From assembly GCF_958979055.1 (NCBI RefSeq), contig NC_084896.1, forward strand, positions 3,100,001-3,164,000: DNA of 64,000 nucleotides, read 5' to 3'. Source of the DNA: Alnus glutinosa. Its lineage: Eukaryota; Streptophyta; Magnoliopsida; Fagales; Betulaceae. The notes beneath the pieces are model-generated. The model did no database searches and was not told where the DNA came from. It saw only the letters and a list, made by a program, of their open reading frames with translations. The position numbers and the translations under genes are program-made. This document shows, in pieces, positions 10,497 through 22,533 of this stretch (the first letter of the stretch is position 1; each line of letters opens with the position of its first letter).

Positions 10497-12557
10497 AATC
10501 TATTAATAACAAAATTGCTATGCATTTTATAAAAAAAGATTATAAAAAACGAGCGTGTGTGAGAGTGTGCATGTGAAATACACACAGTCTCTTTCTAGTT
10601 TTCAAAGTGTATGAGACATTTAGAGGAAAAATATTATGAATTAAAGAGGAAAATATGAAGGCAAAATAAAATTTGGACTTTAAGGCTCGATCACAACGAC
10701 AATATATTTGGAATGTATTTTGTCCCATTTATAAGTGCTACAAAATTTGACAAAATAGTTTCCCCTAGACAATGAAAGCCCAAATGTTACTATAGAGTAC
10801 TTAGACTTTTTAGAGTAACAATTAAACACCATTATGGAGAAAATGATAGAAAAGAGTTCTGTAGGAGAGTAAAAATAGGCTATGACATTGTGTGTATTTG
10901 TATATGACCAAATGATCATATTTATAGTGATTTTGACGCATCTAATAGTCCAAAATCATTTGATCTAATGGTCACGAATTGTAACCACCAAACTCAATCT
11001 AATCGACACCTTAAATAGCATATTAAACCCTTCCAATAGCTAGAAAATGTTTAGATTTTCTTTAATTTCGCACCTGTAACGGCCGATTCGATCGACTGAG
11101 CTTCTTCCGAGGCTCTCAGGTAACTTACAAAAGTTAAATTGTATTATTTTAAGTTGGGTTGTCGCTTTTTTACACGGTCTGCAAATCTAATACAAACTTA
11201 ACACGAAATTAGCGGGTTAGGCTTAAAGGTCCGAACCATTTAATTAAATAGGTCGGGTTAGAATTGATATATATATAGTATTATACATATGCCTTAACAT
11301 GACACAAATCTGACCTACTGACAAATTTTGACACGACCTGTGAACCCGGCACGAAATTAGTGAAGTTAGGGTTGAATGATCTAACATGTTTAATTAAATA
11401 GGTCAAATTAGCGTTGATCTATATAGCCTTATACTCATACTTCGACACAATTCAAATTTAACTCGTAAACATAAATTGTCACCCCTAACTTTAAGACAGC
11501 TTTGATTTGTGTGTGTGGTTAGAGTCTGGGAAAATAGGGCTTTTCTTCCGTTTGATCCCTGGTTCTAATCTCCTGGGTGTTACCTCTTTTTTGAAGCCAA
11601 CCACTTGAGTTGTGTGGGGGATCTTTACATGCCTCTGCATCTGCTCATGATTTAAGGCTCAATGGTTGAAGTGGCATAGGACATTGGGTTAGAGATTAGT
11701 CATTGATTTCCTGGGAAGGCAGTCACTGCACTTGAAATGTTTGACTACCACCTTAATAAAATAATTATTCAGCAAACAAGTTACATTACAGCCAATAAGA
11801 AGCCAGATACCCGAATAAAATATATATACACATCGGGTGTAGACAACCATCCTAGCCCTCTTCATCTTTGCTTTGGCGGAGATAAGAATATTTTGTATCT
11901 TTATGCTTGTCGTTCTAAACATTTGGAATCAATTGTATAGTCCCAAAGCACTTTATAGAAACTTCCAACCACCCACTCTCTCTTAAGAAGCGTGTACAAC
12001 ATACAAATATGGCCATGTTTGTTTGCTAGGAACATGGAACCTAGAACTAAAAGAGAAGAGTAACCCTACTTCTTCTTCTTCTTTTTTTCTTTTTTCTTTT
12101 TATAATGATCATGTGTAGGTTCCAATTATTCTTTAGATGAATTATTATTATTTTTTTAAAAAAAAAAAATTAATTAAAATTGCTATATCAACATTACGAG
12201 ATATGGAACCGTGTGTTTTGTATTTAGAGGAAACGCTATCATGGTCTACTCTAACAAATAACAATGGCACTAGTGAATAGAATTTTAATGGGTCGATTCT
12301 ATTTACTTAGGGGGTGAGAGCAGGGGTTTTCTCATGTGTCTCGTTTATGAATCTCAAGCATAAACTAGTCCCACGTTAAGTCAGCATTTTGGCATCACCC
12401 CAATTGTGATGCCAAACGACAAAGGCTTTTTCTCTGTTCATCTTTCCGTCCAACACGGTGGAGAGTGTTGTCAACCTTCCCTTACGAGCACGTAGACTGT
12501 AAAGTGTAAACAATTTGCACAGCGACTCCCTTTCACTTTTCCAATGGCCTAAATTGG

Positions 12558-12744
12558 ACCCCACGGAAAAGCCCCTTGTCGCTCATGTACAAGTATTTAG
12601 ATATGAACCCGCATTTGTGGTTGCATGTGAGCTCTCACTGACACATCACTCACTGTCGGCGCTTCTACGCCGATCGGCGATTCGCCCGTGACACCCATCA
12701 CGTACGTACGTAGCTTCAAATAAAACCAACCCCACGGAAAAGCC
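12558..12744 (+). promoter_or_regulatory. Pair of 16-bp direct repeats upstream of the GH9 gene
   Basis: ACCCCACGGAAAAGCC occurs at 12558-12573 and again at 12729-12744, 171 bp apart; the second copy ends 26 bp before the GH9 start codon. Between them is an ACGT-rich run (CACGTACGTACG, near 12699-12710). Possible cis elements; function not known. Confidence 0.4.
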
Positions 12745-12770
12745 TCCCGCCGCGCAACCAAGCCCAAGAA

Positions 12771-15700
12771 ATGACCCTGATCTCCTCCGCTCATCTCCTC
12801 CTCTCTGTTCTCCTCCTCATCGGTTCTGCATCAAGCACCCATGACTATCAAGACGCATTATCAAAGGCAATCTTATTCTTTGAGGGCCAGCGCTCGGGTT
12901 TCTTGCCGCAAGACCAGAGAATCGCTTGGCGTGCGAATTCCGGACTCAGCGACGGTTGGATGTACAACACTGACCTGAGTGGCGGCTACTATGACGCCGG
13001 CGATAACGTCAAGTTTGGCTTCCCGATGGCCTTCACGACTACCATGCTGGCGTGGAGCGTGATAGAGTTCGGCGATTCCATGCCGCCCAACGAGCTTAGG
13101 AACGCCTTGGTGGCGATCCGTTGGGCCACGGACTATTTGCTCAAGACCGTTTCTCAGCCTAACCGGATTTTTGTTCAGGTAAGCTGTGACAGTGGTGGGT
13201 TTGTAAATTAAGTGTGGGTGAGGGGCAGTTAAACTAATCCGTCGATGGGCGGGTAGAACACTGTGGTTCTGTGGACTCATGTTGTTCACTTGGCTGTCGG
13301 ATATTTGACATTTTCCAGGAAATCTAGGGGCTACAAATAATATATTTAATTCACTCCCTTCTCCGGCTGCATGCTTTCCAGTCTCCGATCACCTTTAGTT
13401 TATCCATGTTGTTGGATAATCTCAATGATTTTCAGTAATTTTGTTGATTAATAAACAATTAAAAAATAGTATTTTTTGTTTCACCCGATTGGAAGAAATT
13501 TTTAACTAATTATCTTTATTAAACTTAACACTTAAATTGGCTAATTGAATTCTTCACCAGTTTCCGATCTACCATTGCGTCCTTTCGTACGTTAATCATG
13601 TAAGAGTGGACCCTGTTTCTCCTAAAGTCTGTAATAAGACATAAATTGACCTCATAATGATATATCAATGCCCGTGACAGTACGTTGAACAATATGCTTT
13701 TCTTCGATTTTTTTTTTTAATTCAATTTATTAAATTGATGTATATTTTTTTTTTATTAAAAATACACGTAAAAACTTTGTTTAATTTTGCTGTGTATGGA
13801 TAAAAATTAAATATGTTTTTTGTAAATTGGTTTGAGATATATCTACTTTTTCAATGGTGTAGGTGGGGGATCCGAACATAGACCATAATTGTTGGGAAAG
13901 ACCGGAAGATATGGATACAGCCAGGACAGTTTATGCTGTGGATGCACCAAATCCGGCTTCTGATGTCGCCGGAGAGACGGCGGCGGCTCTGGCAGCTTCA
14001 TCAATTGCATTCCGGTCATCGGACCCGGGATACTCCGGTACTTTGTTACAAAATGCCATCAATGCTTTTCAATTCGCAGATAATTATAGAGGAGCTTATA
14101 GCGATAATTCAAATATTAAAGATGGTGCCTGCCCATTTTATTGCGATTTTGATGGTTATCAGGTAATTAACTAAACATCACTTTCCTAAGTGATCCTCAT
14201 TTCACATGTTTAAAAGAGTTTTTTATTTTTTTTTTTATTTTTTTTTATTTTTTATAAACTGATGTAGCATTTTGACACTCATCATGTCAGTTATTAAATA
14301 ATTAAATTTAATTGTGATTGACGATGTAAGTTTACATGACACTTATAACGTCAGCTACTAAACAATTAAATTTAATTGTGACTAACGTGACAGTGACATA
14401 TAAACCGTCATATCAAGTTGTAATGAGATTGTTGAAAAAAGATATAATACTCTAAATATTTTTTTTCGATAACTTCACTTAAAGGTACCGAATTATCAGA
14501 ATATTTGACTTAATGGTACTAAACTTCAAAACATCTCAAACTAGGATATCCAATTTTCAAAACGCCTCAATTACAAATATTCTGTTAGGATTTGCAGTTA
14601 AATCCTATCAAAATTTTCAAAATACCCTTATGTTTATTTTTTTTAAAAAAAAATTATAAAAATTTTCAAAGGTTCAAGCATGCGTATTTTTGTAAATTCC
14701 ATTAAATTCTAACCAACATCTAAATCCTAGCAAATTTTTTTTTTTTCCTAAAAAATGTGGGGTATTTTAAAAATTTTGACAGGATTTAACAGCAAATCCT
14801 AACGGAGTATCTATAATTGAGTTGTTTGGAAAATTTGATACCTTAGTTTGAGGCGTTTTGAAGTTCAGTACCCGTAAGTGAAATAGACCGATAGTTCAGT
14901 ACCCTTAGTGAAGTTATCCATAATTTTTTTTTAAATGTAAAGTTTTGATTTTATCATAAACTTTAATTTTTGATGTAATTTAATTTTGGCGGGGTTGGAC
15001 AGGATGAGCTGCTATGGGGAGCAGCATGGCTAAGCAGAGCAACTAACGAAGATACTTACCTCAATTACTTACAAAGCAATGGGCGAACCCTTGGCGCCGA
15101 TGAGAACATCAATGAATTTGGGTGGGACAATAAACACGCTGGCCTTAACGTTTTAGTCTCTAAGGTTAGACCAATCTAATTACATAAATATGAATCGTTA
15201 AATCGGGCTTTTACTCTGATACCAAGGTGAATGATATTAATTGTTTGAAAAATTCAAGATGATAGAAATTATGAATTTAATTATTTAATTAATATTATAA
15301 TATTTTCCTTCACATAATTGAAATGTGAGTAAACTATAAAGTCAGGTTTCGAACGCATGCATGACCTTTGCTTTGATATAATGTCAAATTATTATTTATC
15401 TTAAAAGTTTTATTTAATTGATTAATTAGTTTATTAAGGGTTTGTTTGAATTTGCGATTTTAAAATGTATAATTCAACAACGCGATATTTAAAAACATAA
15501 TTAAATGTTTAATAAAATAGCGATTTAGCCTTTAAAATCGAAATTTAACCTTTAAAATAGTGTGTTTTTAAAAACGCACGCAATTATATGTGATATAAAA
15601 ATACAAATTTTTCTATATTTTCAAACCCTAATTTTTTTAAAACGACTCTCAAATGACACACTTTTCAAGATTTTATTTAAAATGGCAAGGCAAATAGAGT

Positions 15701-16357
15701 ATGAGTCATTGTGGATTAACATTTATATTGACTGGATGGTGTTTGTAGGAAGTCCTAGAAGGAAATATGTACTCTCTCCAATCGTACAAAGCATCCGCTG
15801 ATAGCTTCATGTGCACGCTGATACCCGAATCATCGGCCTCGCACATTGAATACACTCCCGGTGGGCTCATATACAGGCCCGGAGGCAGCAACTTACAGCA
15901 TGCAACATCAATTGCATTCATTTCACTGGTCTATGCCAACTACCTAGCTCGAACGTCTCAAGCTATCAACTGTGGGAACATATATGTAGGTCCAACCACG
16001 CTTCGCCAACAGGCTAAACGACAAGTTGATTACATTCTGGGTGATAACCCTAAGGGTTTATCATATATGGTTGGGTATAGTACTTACTATCCGCAGCGTA
16101 TTCACCATCGTGGCTCATCGATGCCGTCCATCAAAGACTATCCTCAATTCATTGGGTGCAAGGAGGGTTCTATCTACTTCAATTCAACAAATCCTAACCC
16201 CAATATCCTCGTTGGGGCCGTGGTGGGAGGACCGGGGGAAGATGACATCTACGACGATGATCGAGTTGATTATAAGAGGTCTGAGCCGACGACCTACATT
16301 AATGCGCCATTAGTCGGGGCACTAGCATACCTTGTTGCTAACCCCAACCCTAGTTGA
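12771..16357 (+). CDS. GH9B: Endo-beta-1,4-glucanase, GH9 class B (secreted)
   Basis: Four exons: 12771-13178, 13863-14162, 15003-15164 and 15749-16357. All are phase 0 with GT-AG introns and give 492 aa, a normal class B length. Residues 1-22 are a signal peptide (hydrophobic [14 protein letters not shown]). The mature enzyme has [13 protein letters not shown] (Asp75 and Asp78, the GH9 catalytic-base Asp pair), RIHHRGSS (His409-His410) and the C-terminal [18 protein letters not shown] block with acid Glu469. There is no C-terminal CBM49 and no N-terminal membrane anchor, so this is class B, neither class C nor KORRIGAN-type. From memory the C-terminal block best fits the Arabidopsis endoglucanase 11 group. 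It hydrolyses beta-1,4-glucan in the cell wall during growth or separation. Introns 2 and 3 carry a MITE and an LTR-element relic. Confidence 0.95.
14467..14919. mobile_element. Foldback MITE in GH9 intron 2
   Basis: The left end CGATAACTTCACT and the right end AGTGAAGTTATCC are inverted. The inverted similarity continues for more than 150 bp per arm, leaving an AT-rich centre. The same family occurs at about 47245-47697. Ahead of it (14265-14420) are two direct copies of a motif containing AACAATTAAATTTAATTGTGA. Confidence 0.65.
15219..15445 (-). mobile_element. Degraded SMART-like LTR element in GH9 intron 3
   Basis: It has the same order as the element at 10216: a GATACCA motif, an LTR-like AT-rich block with 'gatgatagaaattatgaatttaat', a short internal part, a second GATA-type motif, and a second LTR-like block. 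Highly diverged. Confidence 0.35.
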
Positions 16358-17025
16358 CACAAATATAGCTCATTTTTTGTACACAAATTCATGACTCAGA
16401 AATTGAGAATAGGGGAAAGACGCCTCTCGTCTTGAGCAAAGCAAAGAGGGAAGAGGCTTGCTTACACAGTAATCTGCTTGATTCTTGAGTTGTAGGATTT
16501 TGGAGTCACAAAAGCTTGTTGTGACTTTTTCTTGAGGGATAATGAGTAAAATTGAAGATTTCGCTTCCAATTTGTTGAAATCAACGAAATTATCTATCCT
16601 TCTGCTTCTTCCCATCCAATATCCTAATTCCTATGGGAGGAAATGGGGGTTAAGGTTTCAATTTCTTAAATTCATAAAATTATATATTTCTATTGACAAG
16701 ATTAATAATTAAGTCATCTACAACAGAATATTAAGGACAAGTGTCTCAATCCCAACTGATTCAATTTCAATTTAAACTAGACCCAAGTCAAACCCGATGT
16801 CTAAATGAACACAATGCATTGCTTCGTTTCTTCCTCTTAGTATGTGACAAGAAGTTTATAATATGTTGAGAGGGTTCTCGTGCTATGATCCAAACAATTT
16901 AAGGGTCAATATGTAAAATAAGCAAACAACTCCTCTTTTATGGCTTAATCTAAAAAGATATGTTATTTGCACAACTCTTACACAACAATATTAATGTGTC
17001 AAGTATTTTTTTTTTTTTGGAAAAT

Positions 17026-17366
17026 GTTAGATTTACAACACCAATACAACAACTGCACAACAACCCCTCACATGAGGGTGGGCCCCAGTGAGGGTGTGGA
17101 AAAATGATCCTTACATTCATTTCTCACAACAGCCCTACAACAAGCTGATGTAACTTGTAATATTTTATTATTTTTTTTACAAAAAGAAAAGAAAAGAAAA
17201 CAAAAAAATAATAAAATATTACAAGCCACATCAGCTTGTTGTGGGACTGTTGTAAGAAATGAGTGTATGTATCATTTCTCGAGGGTGTGCCCTACACTGG
17301 GGCCCACCCTCATGTGAGGGGTTGTTATGCAGTTGTTGTGATGGTGTAGTGTAAGAATCAAATCCC
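17026..17366. repeat. Long foldback hairpin, about 150-bp arms
   Basis: The left arm (from 17026) and the right arm (to 17366) are inverted copies with few mismatches, centred near 17185-17195 on an A-rich loop. Shared arm blocks include ACAACCCCTCACATGAGG and ACAACAAGCTGATGT. Likely a non-autonomous DNA element. It could be transcribed into a long double-stranded RNA. The hairpin at 57010-57135 uses similar words (CATATG-GAGTGGAGCC). Confidence 0.75.
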
Positions 17367-17373
17367 CTTATTT

Positions 17374-17536
17374 TTTAAAGGGAAATGATCAAAACACTCA
17401 TAATGCACAACAATGACACAACACCAAGGCATATTGGGGTGGGGCCCACACATTGGGTCCCACTTTAATGTGCCTTGGTGTTGTACCATTGTTGTGCACA
17501 AAGAGTGCAAGGATCACTCCCATTTTTTTAAAAAAT
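17374..17536. repeat. Second foldback hairpin, about 70-bp arms
   Basis: Directly next to the previous hairpin and built the same way: GCACAACAATGACACAACACC on the left is inverted on the right as GTGTTGTACCATTGTTGTGC, around a centre at about 17450 (GGGGCCCAC). It looks like a shorter relative of the same element class. Confidence 0.7.
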
Positions 17537-17684
17537 AAAATGAAAATTCTAAACACATCAGTATTGTTGTACAATTGTTGTGCAGCTTATAACATATCTC
17601 TAATCTAAATGTTTGACAATTTTTTGGATGAAATTCATTTGAAAATTGTGTAGTCTTGATAGGTGTTCGAATTTAAGGCATATG

Positions 17685-17748
<64 letters not shown>
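17685..17748. repeat. Compound (AC)n(AT)n microsatellite
   Basis: About eleven AC units pass directly into about twenty AT units without interruption. Confidence 0.9.
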
Positions 17749-17750
<2 letters not shown>

Positions 17751-19648
17751 TAATTCATTTGCAGGTGACTTACAAAACCCATCCTAGTGGGTGGGAAGTG
17801 GTTCAAAGTATCATAAACTTATAAAAAGAGCAACACTTTTATTCCAACTATAATTATAAACGTTGATATGGTAGTGTGAATCGGTCCTTATTAAAATAAG
17901 ATAAACTAAAAGATTAATTGGCATTGTCTCGTAAACAAAGTAAGATAAAGTGTTAAGATAAAAGCGTATTTTTTAACATTATTATTATAAAAATTGCGAT
18001 GATATGTTACGAGCCGGTTGCCAACTTTGGAATTTATTAACTAAATAGACCGCTTTTATTGGAAAAATGAAAGCATTCTTAATTTATCGGTGATAGCTCC
18101 TCAGCGTTATTGTTCCTATTAATGAACCCAACCCTCCATAGGTTGCTATCCCTTTCTTGTGTTGTTTTGTTTCTTTCTCTCTTTTTTTACTGTGTTGATT
18201 TGTTGTAGTGTTTCTGTAGTATTTACCAAGGGAAAAAATAATAATAATTACAAGTAAAAGGTTGAGAAAGATAGTACACCTACTTAATGCTGTGCAAGAT
18301 TTTTAGCCGAGAAGTCTGATGGAAAGTAGTTGAACATTCATCATGCTTGTTACGTACTCGCTGCCACAATTTAAGTGGCAGTAAGAGGCGGCTACCAGTA
18401 CCAGCTCTGTTTGCCACCAACCCTTGTTCATTGGTCTCGTGAGATCCGCCTTCATGCTCTCGTGCCATGCTCATAAATCATAATTAGTATATTAATTAAA
18501 TAATTTTTAAAAAAAGATTTTTTTTTGTAAGTTTATTATTTTGCTAATAAATTGTGATTTAACGTAACATTATAATAGAGATTTTAAATTCGAACTATAA
18601 ATCTATAATTTATCCACATTTTTTCCAACCACATATTTCACATGTTGAGTAAGTCGTCGTCATTTTATTTTATTAGGGTATTCCATAGCACCTATAACAA
18701 TAATGTATCTCGTTCACTGAACGACTGACCCATATAAAGTAGTAGTCGAACTTTTCAAACGTAGTAACCACCTGCCAAGAACCGCAGGCTAGTAATTGTC
18801 ATTTTTGCACTATATATGTACCATATTCATAATGTGTGGATTTGTAGTACATCACGGGTCATCTGAAACTTAGGAAAGTAAAACCAATTCCTCTCTAGAA
18901 GAAAACTAGAAAAATGCTACACATGTTAAAATACTCGCTTACTAACGTGATAGTAAAAATTACACGTGGCATTTAATGATAATTTGCACTATCATATATC
19001 AAGGAAAGTAGTGAGAACTTATATAAAAGAATGTGTAGTGAGACATGCACTTCTGTCTGACTCTTGGCCTCTGTTTTGTGGGCCACTTGGGTCCTAAAAA
19101 TATATATAATATGGATACCGATTGGGCCCATATTGGAGATGAGTGGTGAGGAAAAATCAACGTCACTTCATTTACACCCTCGGCTGTGGATGCATTTCGA
19201 ACTTGCGGTTGCAACTACAAGCCTACTGGCTACAAGGGTAATTGAAGGCAGTTAAGAGAAGTGAGAGACTGGGCTGTAACTGACTGCACCAACTTCTATT
19301 ATATTTTATTAAAAATTAATTTAAAAAACTTAAATTAAAAAATCCATTTTTTCAATTTCTTTTGTTTAGTTATTTATTTATTTTGATTTTAGTTTTTTCA
19401 ATTCATTTTTTATTTGTTGTTCTTAAGAAAATATGAGCATTGTAAGAAGAATGAGAGAAAAGTAACATCTTTTTACACAAAATGGTAGTTTGATCAAACT
19501 ATCACGCCTATCACTTAATTTATATTTATATTTATTTGCTTACAGAATTACCAAGATGTCTTCAAAGAAAAACATGAAGAAAATTATGGGAAGTGATATT
19601 AATGCAGCATTATGATTATCATTTAACAAGATAACTAAGGTTAAGGGC

Positions 19649-19762
19649 GTCTCTAAGGGTAGCTCAATCGGTTGGGGACCACGCCTCATGAAGTGAAAGT
19701 CACTAGTTCGAATCCCTCCTCCCCCTCTTGTATATACATGTCAAAAAAAAAAAAAAAACTAC
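19649..19762 (+). mobile_element. tRNA-derived SINE with perfect 10-bp target duplication
   Basis: GGTTAAGGGC stands at 19639-19648 and again at 19763-19772. Between them is a SINE starting GTCTCTAAGGGTAGCTC, with A-box TAGCTCAATCGG, B-box AGTTCGAATCC, a CT-rich body and a 16-A tail. This is the best preserved of three copies in the window. Confidence 0.85.
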
Positions 19763-19784
19763 GGTTAAGGGCACTGATTAATGC

Positions 19785-20400
19785 TTCGTTTGTTTCGACG
19801 TAAAATAGTTTATGTCGTAAAATGGTTTCAGGGAAGTAATTTTTATGAAAAATATTTTTTGCCGAAAGCATTTTTCGATGTTTGGCGCGTACGGAAAATC
19901 ATAAATATTTATTATATTTTTATTCAATCATATTAATTTATAAAAATCAATTTTTATTCAAAACATATAAATATTAATGTAAAATAATATAAAAATTACC
20001 GGTGACGAGATTCTGTCACTGACTGACAGGATTTTGGCCAGATGGCCGGAATACAACCATTTTGGTCGCCGAAATTTGGGCTGACTGGATTCCGTCGTCG
20101 GATTCCAGAGACATTGATTGGATGTCGTCAGATTTTGGTACCGGCAAGATTTCGGTTATGGTCGACTGCTTGAACGTGAAGGTCGACTGTATCGTTTAAA
20201 ATGGATCGAATGCGTTTGGCGTCTTCGAAAAGTGATTTACGCTTTTGAAAAATGTAAATCATTTTTCGAAATTTACTAAATATTTTTGGTTAAACAGAAA
20301 TCATTTTTCGATTGACAATTATTTTCGTTCCTACCAAATACCAAAAAATATCAAAATCATTTTTCAGAAATTATTTTACGCCGAAACAAACGAACGGAAT
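19785..20400. mobile_element. Foldback element with CGTTTGTTTCG ends
   Basis: The left end GCTTCGTTTGTTTCGACG and the right end CGCCGAAACAAACGAACGG are inverted. Inverted similarity (AAAATGATTT / AAATCATTTT words) extends inward for about 150 bp. The centre is GC-richer, with repeated CCG/CGG motifs. A fragment of the same end lies at about 37711-37760. Confidence 0.6.
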
Positions 20401-20865
20401 ATAATTAACCTGGCTCGAAGACTTGGAGGCTTGGCATGAGATTCCTTTGTATTGCACTGAATGGTTAGTACGTGTGAAGTCAGAAAGGAAATGCATCTAA
20501 TGGTTTAAGTAACATTTGGATAAACAAACTCTGGCCTTTATGTTTAACAGTGTTTAATTGAAGAGTGTTAATACAGTAATACGCATGTTTAATTCTCGAT
20601 TCGAAAATTTTGCAAGACAATTAAAGGTCAGAATGACGTGTCGTTTGTAGCCATAGCACCACCTTCTATATTTAAGTCAGTAAATTAGTGAGTGTAAAGT
20701 AATAAAAGAATGAAAAGAGATGAATAAAAATTAGGGCATATTTGTGCTTAGCCTCCTCCTGAACTTATATAGGCTGGGTTATGTTTTGGTTGAGGCAATT
20801 GTCGTTTGATTTGGCCTTCCATCATAGAGTTCTGATATACAGAGGACATAAACCGTCCCTTTGCC

Positions 20866-20969
20866 CTCTCTTTGTATTAAACAAATAACTTTTAATGCAA
20901 AAGTGTCATTTGATGTTACATCAAATGACACTTTTACATTAAAAATCACTTGTTTAATACAAAGAGGGG
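20866..20969. repeat. Near-perfect hairpin, about 50-bp arms
   Basis: The left arm from CCTCTCTTTGTATTAAACAA and the right arm to TTGTTTAATACAAAGAGGGG are inverted, meeting at TGATGTTACATCA (about 20924) with almost no loop. Few mismatches. It resembles a young MITE or a small-RNA precursor. Confidence 0.75.
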
Positions 20970-21798
20970 GTTGGGTGATGGTTACTTGTCCCCCACAAAT
21001 CATTTCCCTCCATCATATTGGAAATTGTGATCTGTCCCTTTTCTTTCTTTTTTGTAACCTTTTTCGGAGGCTCAACAGACCTGTCTTTTTGGAAGGGCTG
21101 GGTTGGCGGGTCCTTTTTTCCATTAATGGGCTACCTTTCTTCTACTTCTTCTTCTTCTTCTTTTCTTTTCTTTTTTTTTTTTTTCTTTTTTTTTTTTTTT
21201 TTCAAATAAAGGAATCAGGAAAATGAGATTTACAGATGAGGGTCTTTACCACTCTTTGACCAAATAAAAGAAAAAAAAATTGAAAATACTTTCAAACACA
21301 AAGTGAGAAGCCCCTATCTAATTATAAGTTGTTTACCAACGTTAGCACATCTAGAGGATTTCAAAGCTTTCCAATCAGCAATGACTGCCAGATACAACAA
21401 TGGGCTACCTTTCTTATGCGGGTGTACATGTCGCTTTCCATGAAGAATGGCTGATATGAGATCTTTCCTCTTGGATGTGCGCTTCACGCCAGATTGGATT
21501 TTGGCGGGCTCGCTGGCCCCTTATGGCCCGTGTTAGGGCCGACTTGGCGTTGGACAAATGGAAGTTGTAGGCATGTGGGCCCTACAGGAGTCGATTGGGC
21601 TAGATCTTTGGAAGGTCTAGACCTCCATTCCAAATAATCTGTTTCTTAGAGGTTTTAAAACGAAAGTAACTGGTTCCAACTTCCAACCCTATGATGAAGT
21701 TGTCACAATTTCATCGAGGCATAGATGAGAGATCAACTTGTGTTATTATTTTTGTTATTTGTATATATGTAAATATTGTTTAGTCCTGAATTGCAACT

Positions 21799-21870
21799 TC
21801 CGTTGTAGTCTAGTTGGTTAGGATACTCGGCTCTCACCCGAGAGACCCGGGTTCAAGTCCCGGCAACGGA
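21799..21870 (+). tRNA. trnE(CTC): tRNA-Glu (anticodon CTC)
   Basis: 72 nt. The acceptor stem is TCCGTTG with CAACGGA (7 bp), the anticodon stem CTCGG/CCGAG with loop CTCTCAC (anticodon CTC), and the T arm CCGGGTTCAAGTCCCGG. The D arm and B box are intact. A CAA motif (about 21794-21796) lies just upstream and a T-run follows at 21872-21875 as pol III terminator, both usual for plant tRNA genes. No intron. Confidence 0.96.
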
Positions 21871-21894
21871 ATTTTAGTTTTTTTGTAGTTTTGA

Positions 21895-21958
21895 CCTCCT
21901 ATTCTTTTTTTTTTTCTTTTCTTTTTTGGAACAAAGTGCCGTCTTGGCCTCCTATTCT
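21895..21958 (-). mobile_element. Micro-insertion with A-rich tail, 11-bp target duplication
   Basis: CCTCCTATTCT occurs at 21895-21905 and 21948-21958. The 42 bp between, read on the minus strand, are about 20 unique bases (ending TTTGTTCC) followed by an A-rich tail interrupted by G. It lies just downstream of the tRNA gene. Confidence 0.5.
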
Positions 21959-22009
21959 ATGGTACTTAAAGTTGTAAAATTTACTCTTTGCTGTCACCAA
22001 CGACTCCCA

Positions 22010-22533
22010 TTGCTCTTTGCTGGGTAGTATTGTTTTAGTTTGTGTTTTTAGCTTTTTAATTTATGTTTTGTTGTTAATCCTTGTAGCATGCTATGGTAGA
22101 TCTTAGATCTAAACTATAATAGCTGTTTTTATATCAGATCTTGCTCTCTTATCTTCTCATAGTAGAACTCATTGTAAAGAGAGGTGTTATTGTGTGTCCA
22201 TCTGCTATGGCAATTGGAGTAATTCTAAACGTCATACTCATGTCCCTCTTGTGTCCATCTAAAAATGATGTGGCTTTTAAAATCACCATGTGATCAAAAT
22301 TGAATTTTGATCAATCACAAGCTCAATGGTGATTTTAAAAGCCACCTCATTTTTAGAGGGACACAAGAGGGACATGGGTACGACATGTAGCATTACTCTG
22401 GCAATTGCCTTCTAAGTCAAGAATTAGTCATGTGCTTTGTTTTTAATAGTCTTTGTACTCCTAATTATAGCATTTGGCCATTTAGGTCTCAAATTATAAT
22501 GAAAATTATTCCCTTGTTTTAAAAAAAAAAAAG
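22010..22533 (+). mobile_element. Likely LINE 3' end with poly-A, interrupted by a MITE
   Basis: T-rich, non-coding sequence that reads like a retroposon 3' UTR (many TTTGT / TTGTA words), ending in a poly-A tract at about 22519-22530. The MITE at 22217-22398 sits inside. The 5' boundary is uncertain. Confidence 0.35.
22208..22407. mobile_element. Mutator-type foldback MITE with perfect 9-bp target duplication
   Basis: TGGCAATTG flanks the element at 22208-22216 and 22399-22407. The element (22217-22398, 182 bp) begins GAGTAATTCTA and ends TAGCATTACTC. Its arms stay inverted almost to the centre (GATCAAAATTGAATTTTGATC). A 9-bp duplication is typical of Mutator-like elements. A worn relative lies at 36536-36690. 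Confidence 0.85.

Larger units (their letters stand above)
8220..12700. other. Intergenic region without a recognisable gene
   Basis: AT-rich, no coding exon recognised. It holds a MITE (8648-8893), a partial related copy near 9763-9850, microsatellite tracts (AAAT near 9327-9345, AAT near 9901-9930), a SMART-like LTR element (10216-10496) and a degenerate dispersed repeat at about 11080-11480, with recurring 'aaattag...taggtcgggtta' blocks arranged as two diverged direct copies. Confidence 0.5.
16358..21798. other. Intergenic region of hairpins and transposon relics
   Basis: No gene recognised. Contents: two long foldback hairpins (17026-17536), an AC/AT microsatellite, a SINE with target duplication (19649-19762), a foldback element (about 19785-20400), a near-perfect hairpin (20866-20969) and a long CT/T-rich tract (about 21139-21205). 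Open frames overlapping the hairpins are by-products of the repeats. Confidence 0.5.

Noticed and set aside
20861..21226. 121-codon frame ending in a Phe/Ser-rich run.
   Set aside because: A product of the hairpin arms (the same peptide appears on both strands) plus a CT/T-rich tract.
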